This document shows positions 8,942 through 16,981 of a stretch of DNA of 64,000 bases, piece by piece (within the stretch, counting starts at the first letter, position 1; each line of letters begins with the position of its first letter). Source of the stretch: Staphylococcus gallinarum (GTDB taxonomy: Bacteria; Bacillota; Bacilli; Staphylococcales; Staphylococcaceae); the NCBI RefSeq assembly GCF_000875895.1, contig NZ_JXCF01000007.1, positions 496,001-560,000 of the forward strand, given 5' to 3'. The translations under genes and the position numbers were made by a program. The notes under the pieces were generated by a model that was given only the letters and a program-made list of their open reading frames with translations, was not told where the DNA came from and did not search any database.

Positions 8942-10102
8942 TTAATAAAATACAATACCAAACAATAAACCAAGTAAGACGATTGACCAAGATGGCCATT
9001 TAAAATACATTAACAAAACAAACATAATGCTCACCAAAGCAAAATCGATTTCTGATTGAATCGTTGTTTTCCAAATGGGATTGTAAAAAGCAGAAATTAA
9101 AATTCCGACTACCCCTGCACTAATTCCTTTTAAGAAGCCATTTGCATAGATATTATTAATAAGATTGTCCCAAAACGGTAAGACACCAAATAATAATAAG
9201 AAAGCAGGTAAAAATATAGCAATTGTGGCTAAAATACCTCCACCTATACCAGCAACTTCAGTACCGATAAATGACGCAAACGTAAACAGTGGTCCCGGTA
9301 CTGCTTGAGTAGCACCATAACCAGTTAAAAATTGCTCTAAAGTTATAAGATTTTGAGGGACAAATTCACTTTTCAATAATGGTAAAACGACATGACCACC
9401 GCCAAATACAAATGCCCCCGCTCTATAGAAACTATCAAACATAGAAAGCCAGACGTTATTGGTTAACGTTCTAATATATGGTAATAGGAATAGTAAAAGA
9501 AAGAACAGAAATAGTGAAAGGTAACCCATACGTTTAGGTAAATAAAATAATTTGTTATGTGTTTGTTGATTATTTGATTTATTTCTCAAAAATATCAACC
9601 CATACATACCTACGCACATCAAAGAAAAAACTTGTATAAAAATATTCTCAATCAGCAGTGTCAAAGTTAAAGTAAATAATGCTAATGTAATAGTCGTTTT
9701 AGTAGTAGTAAGTTTTTTGCCCATACCAATAATTGCTTGCGCTACAATTGCAATAGCTACCAATTTTAACCCCTGAATCCATGTAAAATGTGTATTTTCA
9801 TTAGCAAAAAATAACGAAAAAGCCATTAAAATAATTACTGAAGGTGTAGTAAATCCTAAAAACGAAATAATCCCACCTAGAATTCCACCTTTTATAGTTC
9901 CTATACCAATTCCCACTTGGCTGCTTGCCGGTCCTGGCAAAAATTGACATAAAGCCACAAGGTTTGAATATTCTTGCTCATTAAGCCATCGTTTCTTTTT
10001 AACATATGTGTCATAAAAATAACCCAAATGAGCAGTTGGACCCCCAAATGAAACAAAACCAAGTTTCAAAGCAATCCAAAAAATGTGAAAATATTTTTTC
10101 AA
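8942..10102 (-). CDS. chrA: Chromate-transporter (CHR) family protein, two-domain
   Basis: 386 aa with the duplicated CHR architecture: FVSFGGPTAHLGYF and QFLPGPASSQVGIGIG in the first half, FVFGGGHVVLPLL and QAVPGPLFTFASFIG in the second. About ten to twelve membrane segments. Family members export chromate using the membrane potential, but many have unknown anion substrates. The preferred start is TTG at 10102 because GGAG lies six to seven bases upstream; an in-frame ATG at 10150 has no ribosome site. Transcribed alone, with its own terminator. Upstream of the rbs operon and, as far as I recall, not at this position in S. aureus. Confidence 0.87.
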   Translation of the reverse strand: MKKYFHIFWIALKLGFVSFGGPTAHLGYFYDTYVKKKRWLNEQEYSNLVALCQFLPGPASSQVGIGIGTIKGGILGGIISFLGFTTPSVIILMAFSLFFANENTHFTWIQGLKLVAIAIVAQAIIGMGKKLTTTKTTITLALFTLTLTLLIENIFIQVFSLMCVGMYGLIFLRNKSNNQQTHNKLFYLPKRMGYLSLFLFFLLLFLLPYIRTLTNNVWLSMFDSFYRAGAFVFGGGHVVLPLLKSEFVPQNLITLEQFLTGYGATQAVPGPLFTFASFIGTEVAGIGGGILATIAIFLPAFLLLFGVLPFWDNLINNIYANGFLKGISAGVVGILISAFYNPIWKTTIQSEIDFALVSIMFVLLMYFKWPSWSIVLLGLLFGIVFY

Positions 10103-10492
10103 TTTATTCTCCTCTATTCTCTTTATTATTTCAAAGGATGAATTTATCATAATAAATCAAGCAATTGAATTTCTTTATAATGTAGCAATAAAATCGTAAC
10201 TTTAAACACCTAAGCCTACTTACTTAATTTTCGATCTATAAATCCAATACAACCATTTGAATTATTAATTTTTAATTATTGCAGGTAGTAACAAACGATA
10301 AGCACTACACAATCTCTATTTACGTGACAGAAGATAGTTTAAATTGAGTTTATAAACTTTATACACACTAGTCAAACCAATTTTTAAAACTTTACACTCT
10401 TTTTACAAAAATGTAAATTAACAATTTAAAATCAAATTGCATTAAAGAGAGTAGAATGTAATTTTTTATTTTGAAGAATAATTAAACTACTG
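10103..10492. other. AT-rich gene-free stretch between chrA and the sRNA promoter
   Basis: No credible reading frame. It holds the chrA upstream region and a copy of the 12-mer TAAGCACTACAC at 10299-10310 that recurs inside the sRNA candidate (10646-10657). Confidence 0.5.
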
Positions 10493-10521
10493 TTGAAAGC
10501 GCTTACCTACGATGTTATATT
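10493..10521 (+). promoter_or_regulatory. Promoter with embedded cre site for a putative sRNA
   Basis: TTGAAA (10493-10498), a 17-base spacer and TATATT (10516-10521) form a good sigma-A promoter. TTGAAAGCGCTTACC (10493-10507) matches the CcpA cre consensus except the last base and covers the -35, so carbon catabolite repression of whatever starts near 10529 is expected. Confidence 0.65.
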
Positions 10522-10528
10522 ATATACA

Positions 10529-10735
10529 TACCTTCGGCAAAGGGGTAATGATCGTCATATAGAGTTAGAATTAAATGACTTTTCTAGTATTCAAGTTAGT
10601 TTATTAGTAGCTAATACTTCTCCAATCATTGGCTACACAAACCATTAAGCACTACACTTAAACTCCTAAAAGCTTAAAGTCATGGAATTTAAGCTACAAA
10701 AAGGCCAAATCTTTTAATTAAGATTTGGCCTTTTT
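10529..10735 (+). ncRNA. Candidate CcpA-regulated small RNA, about 205 nt
   Basis: No open frame of note lies between the promoter at 10493-10521 and the terminator at 10698-10735. The sequence folds readily: a 5' hairpin TACCTT...AAGGGGTA (10530-10547), GTCAT/ATGAC (about 10554/10576), AGTATT/AATACT, and AGCTTAAA/TTTAAGCT (10671-10678 with 10688-10695) before the terminator. Between them lies an A/C-rich unpaired linker (about 10632-10670). AGGGGT (10541-10546) can pair with ACTCCT (10662-10667), and ACTCCT also resembles an anti-Shine-Dalgarno seed. CcpA control, a 5' G-run and a pyrimidine-containing linker recall staphylococcal RsaI/RsaOG, but I cannot confirm that identity, and the length and location do not clearly agree. 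Confidence 0.5.
10698..10735. terminator. Strong bidirectional terminator (mprF and sRNA candidate)
   Basis: AAAAAGGCCAAATCTT / AAGATTTGGCCTTTTT, a perfect 16-base-pair stem with a six-base loop. The plus strand ends in five T, the minus strand in five T, so it can end mprF and the rightward sRNA candidate. Confidence 0.92.
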
Positions 10736-10780
10736 GATGTTTTCTTGTATTTACTTTTAGTTACTTATCTGTCATCCATA

Positions 10781-13306
10781 TTACTTTTTCTTTCTAATTA
10801 CATGCATTACCTTTAACATACTAAGCCAAAGCGAATGGTGTTTACGATATACTAAAAATCTTGGTTCCCACTCTGGTTTAAATTTCTCTTTATATTTTCT
10901 TAATCCTTGGAATCTATATAGTCCATTGAAATGTTCAAATACTCTTCCAGCAATACGTTCTCCATAGAATGAAAATTGTACTTGTCCGACATTTGATAAA
11001 GTAGCCATTCCCATATTGAATTTACTATAGCCTTGTTCTTTTGCCCATAAAAGCATTTTTAAATATAAACCATCCATCAATGGTACATCAATATCTAGCT
11101 TCCAACGAATCAAATCTACAGATATCGTTTCATGCTCACATACCGGCATAATTGATGAAAATGCTATAACTTTATTATCATTATTTTTAATAATGGCTAT
11201 TGGTGCCTGATTTAAATAAAAATTATCAAATTGTCCTACAGAAAAATGCATTTCATTTCTATCACCTAACCACTCATCACTCACTGCTTTAAGTTCAGCT
11301 AATAAACTATTAGAAAATGGCGGATATAGTACTTCAAAGATCAACCCACTATCATCTAACTTATTAAGTGTTGCACGCAAACCTCGCTTCTTTTTTCCTG
11401 AAGTAGAGAAATGATTCAAATCAATAACTGCTTCTTCACCTAATTTGAAAAACTGGTTTCCAAAATTATGGTATAGCGACATATATTTATCCGTTACTTG
11501 GTAGAAGATGACATCATAGCCGAAAAATTTTGCTTCCTTATAAAATGATTCCAATAATGTATTAAATGAAGTCGAGTTACCAATTGGATCACCCAGTACA
11601 ATATAGGCATTATTTTTGTAACGATACATTACAAATGCATCTTGTTGTTCATTTATAAAGAACTTCTTATCTCCACTATACATTAAATGACTGAGGAAAT
11701 GACCGCCATACTTAGCGATGATCTCTTCACAAATTTCAAGTGACTCATCCGTCCTTAAAACGCGGTAACGATGTTCAAACCACCAGACAATGAATCCAAC
11801 AATAATTGCAACTAAAATAATAGTTATCCAAAAGTAATAGCGTAATATAGAGGTATCAATTTCCACATGATAAATATCTAAACTCGCAAATGCACTTGTT
11901 ATGATAATGTGATTTAGAAATAGAATAATCGCACCTATCAACACACTTAAAAGCAACTTAGTAAATCTAAATGGGCGTTTGATTACTGTTGCTCGTCTAT
12001 AAAATAGTACAAGCAGTATGATGATAATAATTAACCAACCTAATAATATAAATGAAGCATAAGTATATGCTGTTACACCGAAAATTAATATGGCTGAGAT
12101 AATAGAAAACAATATTGCACGTTTTGATCCACAGTAAACACCAAACGTATTTAGTAACAACAATAGGCATGCACAAGTATGAACTGCCACAATTGTATAA
12201 TATACATTATGGTTTGGTGCATATAATCCATCGTATATAATTGTCAGGTTATTTAAGAAGAACATTAAACTCGTAAACATTAATAGCACTGCAATTGAAA
12301 ACGATGGTATTCTTGCCAATACGTCCTTTTGATATGAAGCTAGCAATGAAGACATATCCTTTACAGGAATACTGAGCCTTGAATCTTCCCAATAACGCTT
12401 TGCAGTATCTTTAAATTCAAAGGTTGAAAGAATCAACGCAATCAATAATGGGAATAAATAATATGCAAAACGATATAGCAGAACTGCTAATACGATTTTT
12501 TCTTCAGGAATACCTAACCCCTTCATGCCTAATAACACAACTAAATCAAATGAACCAAATCCACCAGGAATAAAACTGATGAGACCTGATAACGCAGCAA
12601 TGATAAAGATGCCCATAAAGGTAGGAAATGCAATATGAATACCAACAATATATGCAGCAAAGTATAGTACTAATGCGGCAACAAACCATTCAATTGCCGA
12701 TACGATAGTACAATATACCCCTAGATACTTTTCACTTTGCTGAACAGGTTTAAGAATTGTAACAACAATAAATATCGGTAAGAATAATGCAACGATATAT
12801 AACAACCATCTTATCCATGGAAATGGACTAAAAATGTGCGAGACATCAAAAATATGTAATACAACCAAAATAGACAATAAACTTAGACCCGTTAACATGG
12901 ATACTAAAACAATTGAAATAGTATGGACTAAAGCCTTTTTATCCTTAGTCGTATCTTTATAAAATAAAAATCTTACGCTAGCACCAATAAAGCCGCCAAA
13001 ACCAATTACTGAATTAAGCGCATTTACAATATAACCAATACGAATTGTTCTTAAAATGGAAATACGCAAATTTAATGTCTTTGCTAAAATCACATCATAT
13101 AAAGACATTACAACAATTGAAGCACCACCACTTAAAAACAATCCAACTAACCATAAACTATTAATTTTGCCAAATGCTTTTACAGTTTCCTTAAAATTAA
13201 TATGGGCAAGTTCACGATACAATGTAAAAATCACAAAACTTAATAAAGCAACTGCAAATACAACCTTTAATACAGAGAGCAGTTTACTTCTTACTTCCTT
13301 AGACAT
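10781..13306 (-). CDS. mprF: Lysylphosphatidylglycerol synthase/flippase MprF
   Basis: 841 aa, the usual length. The N-terminal two thirds contain about 14 membrane segments (flippase part; LSGLISFIPGGFGSFDLVVLLG near residue 240 is the conserved UPF0104 motif), and the last 300 residues form the cytosolic GNAT-like synthase (KFFKLGEEAVIDL, FSTSGKKKRGLRATLNK, MHFSVGQFDNFYL, KFNMGMATLSNVGQ, FNGLYRFQGLRKYKEKF). It transfers lysine from Lys-tRNA to phosphatidylglycerol and moves the product to the outer leaflet, lowering sensitivity to cationic antimicrobial peptides and daptomycin. Monocistronic, ending at a strong terminator. The ATG at 13306 has only a weak GAAGTG ribosome site. Confidence 0.96.
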   Translation of the reverse strand: MSKEVRSKLLSVLKVVFAVALLSFVIFTLYRELAHINFKETVKAFGKINSLWLVGLFLSGGASIVVMSLYDVILAKTLNLRISILRTIRIGYIVNALNSVIGFGGFIGASVRFLFYKDTTKDKKALVHTISIVLVSMLTGLSLLSILVVLHIFDVSHIFSPFPWIRWLLYIVALFLPIFIVVTILKPVQQSEKYLGVYCTIVSAIEWFVAALVLYFAAYIVGIHIAFPTFMGIFIIAALSGLISFIPGGFGSFDLVVLLGMKGLGIPEEKIVLAVLLYRFAYYLFPLLIALILSTFEFKDTAKRYWEDSRLSIPVKDMSSLLASYQKDVLARIPSFSIAVLLMFTSLMFFLNNLTIIYDGLYAPNHNVYYTIVAVHTCACLLLLLNTFGVYCGSKRAILFSIISAILIFGVTAYTYASFILLGWLIIIIILLVLFYRRATVIKRPFRFTKLLLSVLIGAIILFLNHIIITSAFASLDIYHVEIDTSILRYYFWITIILVAIIVGFIVWWFEHRYRVLRTDESLEICEEIIAKYGGHFLSHLMYSGDKKFFINEQQDAFVMYRYKNNAYIVLGDPIGNSTSFNTLLESFYKEAKFFGYDVIFYQVTDKYMSLYHNFGNQFFKLGEEAVIDLNHFSTSGKKKRGLRATLNKLDDSGLIFEVLYPPFSNSLLAELKAVSDEWLGDRNEMHFSVGQFDNFYLNQAPIAIIKNNDNKVIAFSSIMPVCEHETISVDLIRWKLDIDVPLMDGLYLKMLLWAKEQGYSKFNMGMATLSNVGQVQFSFYGERIAGRVFEHFNGLYRFQGLRKYKEKFKPEWEPRFLVYRKHHSLWLSMLKVMHVIRKKK

Positions 13307-13594
13307 TTTTTCACTTCATTTCTACGAGTTTCATATATTCATAAAAAATATACCACAATATAATTGTCAAAGAAATATAATTAAGCAATCATGAGCTAAC
13401 AATAATGTCATATTTAATATTGATAAAATTGCTTTAATGCTTAAAAATATTTTTGTTTGTTTTATTGTTGTTATTTTGATTCATCGTTATCGTCATACTT
13501 ATTATGGTTATATCATTTGTATTATCATATTCAACTTTAGTACTACCAATCAATTACGTTGATTTCCACATTTTAATTGAAATATTTTCCATAT

Positions 13595-13632
13595 TAAAAA
13601 ACCCGCAAATGAACTTTTAACATTCATTTGCG
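13595..13632 (-). terminator. Terminator after the AI-2E family gene
   Basis: CGCAAATGAA / TTCATTTGCG ten-base-pair stem with a nine-base loop and six T following on the minus strand. The rest of the interval 13307-13594 (mprF upstream region) holds no gene I can support. Confidence 0.88.
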
Positions 13633-13710
13633 AGCTGATATCATTTTTTGACGAATATCTCAACATCGCCTATTCAAGCGAACTATTTATCTAGTTATAC
13701 GACTATCTTA

Positions 13711-14937
13711 TTAACGATTGACTTCTTCGTCTTTAATTTCATAATCTCCAGCATCATCACCATAATATTTATTATATCTACGCTTATAAAGATAGAATAA
13801 ATGAGTAACTAATACCTTTAAGATTGCATAAGCTGGAATTCCAAGAATGACACCAACGACACCGAGTAAATTACCCGCACTTAATAAGATAAAGATAATT
13901 GTAAGTGGGTGAATTTTCAATGTTTTACCCATGATATTTGGTGAAATAAAGTGCCCTTCTATAAATTGTACTGCAGTCCATACCACAATTAACTTTAATA
14001 ACATAATTGGCGAAGTGATTAAAGCAATTATAATTGCTGGTGAAATTGCAATCGTTGGACCAATATATGGTACGACACTTGTGACCGCGGCGATACAAGC
14101 AAGAATTAAACTATAATCCAATCCAATAATGCTATAACCAATAAATAATAAAATACCAATGCAAAATGACACGATAATTTGTCCTTGAATATAAGAACCA
14201 ACTTGTTCACTCATTTTATCCAATAGATCATGAAAATCTTTTCTAAATTTTGGTGCCATTAAATTCGTTGAAAATTCTTTAAATTTGTGGCCATCCTTCA
14301 ACATAAAGAATAATACAAATGGTGTTGTAGCAATAACGACACCGACATTTACTAATGCTTCTGCTACATTTTTCACTTTAGTACCAAAACCATTAAAGTA
14401 ATCTGAAATCATTGATGGAATCTTCTTAGACAATGCATCAAGTTGGTCTTGAATTTGACTATAAGAATTAGATATCAACGAATATTTAGTAATCCGATCA
14501 ATTAAACCATTTACTTTATCTACATAATGTGGAAAATTATGACCAAAACTTTTAATTTGAGTGCCAATTACAGGAATAAGTAAATTAATCGCCAATGATA
14601 TAACACCGACAATTAGTAAAAATAGAATAATAACTCCCCATGCACGTCCAATATTATAACGTTCCATTAAATTAACTAAAGGATTAAGTAAATAGTACAA
14701 AATAATAGAAACGATAATTGGTGCAGCTATTGTATTAAATACAATAATAAATGGTTTAAAAATATAAGATACCTGGTCAAAAATAAAAATCGCAAATCCG
14801 ACCAATATGAGTACAATGAGGCCAAAAATTAAATCTTTACCACCAAAAAATTTCATAAATCGTGTCTCTGGAAAACTTAACTTGAGCCGATCCTTTTTAT
14901 TTTTTGATTCTTGTTGAGTATTTTGTTCTTGATTCAT
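13711..14937 (-). CDS. AI-2E family transporter (UPF0118 membrane protein)
   Basis: 408 aa with about eight membrane segments. A hydrophilic N-terminus is followed by paired helices around residues 35-85, and the conserved C-terminal block SVVPYIGPTIAISPAIIIAL and EGHFISPNIMGKTLKIHPLTIIFILLSAGNLLGVVGVILGIP is split over about residues 285-375, typical of PF01594. Members include E. coli TqsA (AI-2 exporter) and Na+/H+ antiporter-like proteins; which activity applies here is unknown. GGTGAAG precedes the ATG. Single-gene unit next to mprF, as in other staphylococci. Confidence 0.85.
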   Translation of the reverse strand: MNQEQNTQQESKNKKDRLKLSFPETRFMKFFGGKDLIFGLIVLILVGFAIFIFDQVSYIFKPFIIVFNTIAAPIIVSIILYYLLNPLVNLMERYNIGRAWGVIILFLLIVGVISLAINLLIPVIGTQIKSFGHNFPHYVDKVNGLIDRITKYSLISNSYSQIQDQLDALSKKIPSMISDYFNGFGTKVKNVAEALVNVGVVIATTPFVLFFMLKDGHKFKEFSTNLMAPKFRKDFHDLLDKMSEQVGSYIQGQIIVSFCIGILLFIGYSIIGLDYSLILACIAAVTSVVPYIGPTIAISPAIIIALITSPIMLLKLIVVWTAVQFIEGHFISPNIMGKTLKIHPLTIIFILLSAGNLLGVVGVILGIPAYAILKVLVTHLFYLYKRRYNKYYGDDAGDYEIKDEEVNR

Positions 14938-15324
14938 AACTTCACCATACCTTATTTTGATTCATAATAATGTCTTAATAAAATACATTTTAACCTAAGC
15001 TTTTATTTTGATAGTCACAAATAAATACTTTTATATTTAGTCTTAAAAAGTAACCTCAACTATCAAATATCGTAATTAAGACAATAAAATACGAAAAGTT
15101 AACATACCATCCTAATTTCAGTTCCATAGCATGTCAATAAATTTATAATAACATATCCACGTTGTTCTAAACATATATTTCCTCACATAATGTTTAGTAC
15201 GTATTAATTTTAAAATTTATATACTTTTTGAAACGTAAGTAACAATTTGCTTTTGTGAATTTTTTATCTGAATTGTTTCTATTACTTGTAAAATAAGTAA
15301 GGTTATAGCATAAACATCAATTTT
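14938..15324. other. Gene-free AT-rich interval
   Basis: Upstream region of the AI-2E gene. No reading frame, RNA gene or strong hairpin was recognised before the repeat that begins at 15325. Confidence 0.5.
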
Positions 15325-15440
15325 CACAAGCTATTTCTAGTACCTAAATAGGTGCCGACTCCTGTGGGAATAGCACTTGCCGAAGACTACAGGCTGAGGC
15401 TGGGCCCACGGAAAGCGTGCATCAATTTTATTTACTAATA
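15325..15440 (+). repeat. 116-nt repeat element, copy 1
   Basis: Begins CACAAGCTATTTCTAGTACC and ends TTTATTTACTAATA. It differs from copy 2 (15519-15634) at three of 116 positions by eye. The core contains GTGCCGACTCCTGTGGG and GGCCCACGGAAAGCGTGC, where CCTGTGGG/CCCACGG can pair as a stem around an internal GACTACAGGCTGAGGC segment. No open frame. Confidence 0.9.
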
Positions 15441-15518
15441 TAAAATGTTAATCAACTGTTACATTTCTTTATACAAAATAGTATAATCCTAATTTGAATT
15501 ACTTATTCACCAAAATGA

Positions 15519-15634
15519 CACAAGCTATTTCTAGTACCCAATTAGGTGCCGACTCCTGTGGGAATAGCACTTGCCGAAGACTACAGGCTGAGGCTGGGCC
15601 CACGGAAAGCGTGCATCTATTTTATTTACTAATA
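15519..15634 (+). repeat. 116-nt repeat element, copy 2
   Basis: Direct repeat of 15325-15440, same orientation, 194-base period. Differences lie in the short TACCC...GGTG left stem (two, relative to copy 1 TACCT...) and near the 3' end (one). The 78-base spacer between copies is unrelated AT-rich sequence. Confidence 0.9.
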
Positions 15635-15675
15635 ATAAAAAAATTGACCTACACCTAGCACATGTCCCCAAAATA

Positions 15676-15717
15676 AAAACTGACCACAAAGCCAAAGGTC
15701 TGTAGACAGTTTTTAAA
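15676..15717 (-). terminator. Probable terminator of glcT
   Basis: AAAAACTG / CAGTTTTT outer stem with weaker inner pairing, A-rich on the downstream (minus) side. Moderate support only. Confidence 0.5.
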
Positions 15718-15740
15718 AATTAGAAACATCCTTATTAAAT

Positions 15741-16583
15741 TTATTTTTTATTTGCCATAAAATGATATACATGTAACGTAAGATAAGTAATTTCCGCTTC
15801 ATATATTTCAACCTTTAACTCTTGCTGTAACATCTTCATAATTTTGAGCGCAATATTATAACACAATGGATATTGCTCCTTTAATAACGCTTCAAACGCA
15901 CCATTATGTTGTAAATTCTCACCACTACTCAACCTCTTTATTAAAAATTGAATATGTCGAATAAACCGTTGATATTGAACCGAATTTTTATCAATATCAC
16001 TTTTCAAATCATGCTCTAATATAAAAATACTTTTATTAATAAGTCGATTAATTGATTTAATTTCTTCAAGAGATACCGTTTCAGTATTTGAAGCTATGTG
16101 TAATGCGATAAATCCTATTTCATCTTCTGGAAAATTCACATCCAACACATGATTTAATTTATAAATCACCTTTTCCGCTATCGAATAAGCTGTTTGGTAT
16201 AATTGCTTTGTTTCAGCTACAAAAGGATTATTTATAACTTGACCTTGTTTCAAGCGTTTATAAGCAAAAATAATATGATCCGTAACAGAGACCACGAGTT
16301 GTTGATTATCAATTGTCAATTCCGAACTCGTTATAATATTAACAGCATCGATAACTGCTTGTATAAGTTGATCATCTGCATATTCAATAATAGATTTGTA
16401 GTATTCTTGTTGCGATTTCTGATCTAGTACATAAACCTTTTCAATAGATTGATTATTATGAATAGTCATGCCAGCTTTTTTATTAAACCCTATCCCTTTA
16501 GCAATCAACACGTACTCATGCATATCTTTTGTGCAAATGATAACATTATTATTTAAAACTTTAGTAACTAAGTAATCATTCAT
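15741..16583 (-). CDS. glcT: BglG/LicT-family transcription antiterminator (GlcT-like)
   Basis: 280 aa. A short N-terminal RNA-binding (CAT) domain (YLVTKVLNNNVIICTKDMHEYVLIAKGIGFNKKAG, about residues 3-40) precedes two PTS regulation domains with conserved His residues in SVTDHIIFAYKR, FPEDEIGFIALHIAS, HIQFLIKRL and EAEITYLTLHVYHF. The protein binds a leader RNA and prevents termination when not phosphorylated by a sugar PTS; in staphylococci the orthologue next to alsT controls the glucose PTS gene, which is not in this window. Start at 16583 has AAGG nine bases upstream; the ATG at 16592 abuts that site. Confidence 0.85.
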   Translation of the reverse strand: MNDYLVTKVLNNNVIICTKDMHEYVLIAKGIGFNKKAGMTIHNNQSIEKVYVLDQKSQQEYYKSIIEYADDQLIQAVIDAVNIITSSELTIDNQQLVVSVTDHIIFAYKRLKQGQVINNPFVAETKQLYQTAYSIAEKVIYKLNHVLDVNFPEDEIGFIALHIASNTETVSLEEIKSINRLINKSIFILEHDLKSDIDKNSVQYQRFIRHIQFLIKRLSSGENLQHNGAFEALLKEQYPLCYNIALKIMKMLQQELKVEIYEAEITYLTLHVYHFMANKK

Positions 16584-16897
16584 ATTGTTCATCCTTATTT
16601 ATATGTCAGTAAAATTATATATTGAAACTAAAAAAATTGGAAGTAATAGATCGCCTTCATTCATAAAAAAGCACGTATAAAATATATTTATCACTGCCTA
16701 ATGTGCAATAACAACAACGATGATTAAATTATTGGTTCCTTCATCTTAAATAGAGTACAGTAACAATTATAATCATAAAGCATACATAGTATATTTTGAA
16801 TAATAGTCCAAGCTATTTTATACAACACATACCTCCATTAAATATTACACAAAGCTGACTAAACAAATTAACAACAACACAACTAAATTTTATAAAA
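16584..16897. other. Gene-free interval between glcT and alsT
   Basis: AT-rich upstream region of glcT with no supported frame or RNA. Ends at the alsT terminator. Confidence 0.5.
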
Positions 16898-16935
16898 AAA
16901 GACAATTGCTATATTGACCACTAGCAATTGTCTTT
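16898..16935. terminator. Terminator of alsT
   Basis: AAAGACAATTGCTA / TAGCAATTGTCTTT perfect 14-base-pair stem, ten-base loop, with T-tracts on both ends. Confidence 0.9.
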
Positions 16936-16981
16936 CTACGTTAGACTATAACAGTACTAACATAAATATTTAACTGTTATT

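Noticed and set aside
10103-10150. ATG at 10150 as start of the chromate transporter
   Set aside because: No Shine-Dalgarno sequence; the TTG at 10102 has one and begins the conserved domain properly.
10493-10735. Firm naming of the CcpA-type RNA as RsaI/RsaOG
   Set aside because: Several features agree, but the length (about 205 versus roughly 145 nt) and my memory of the RsaI location do not; it is left unnamed.
15325-15634. 116-nt repeats as insertion-sequence ends
   Set aside because: They are direct rather than inverted, have no transposase between them and only 78 bases of spacer.
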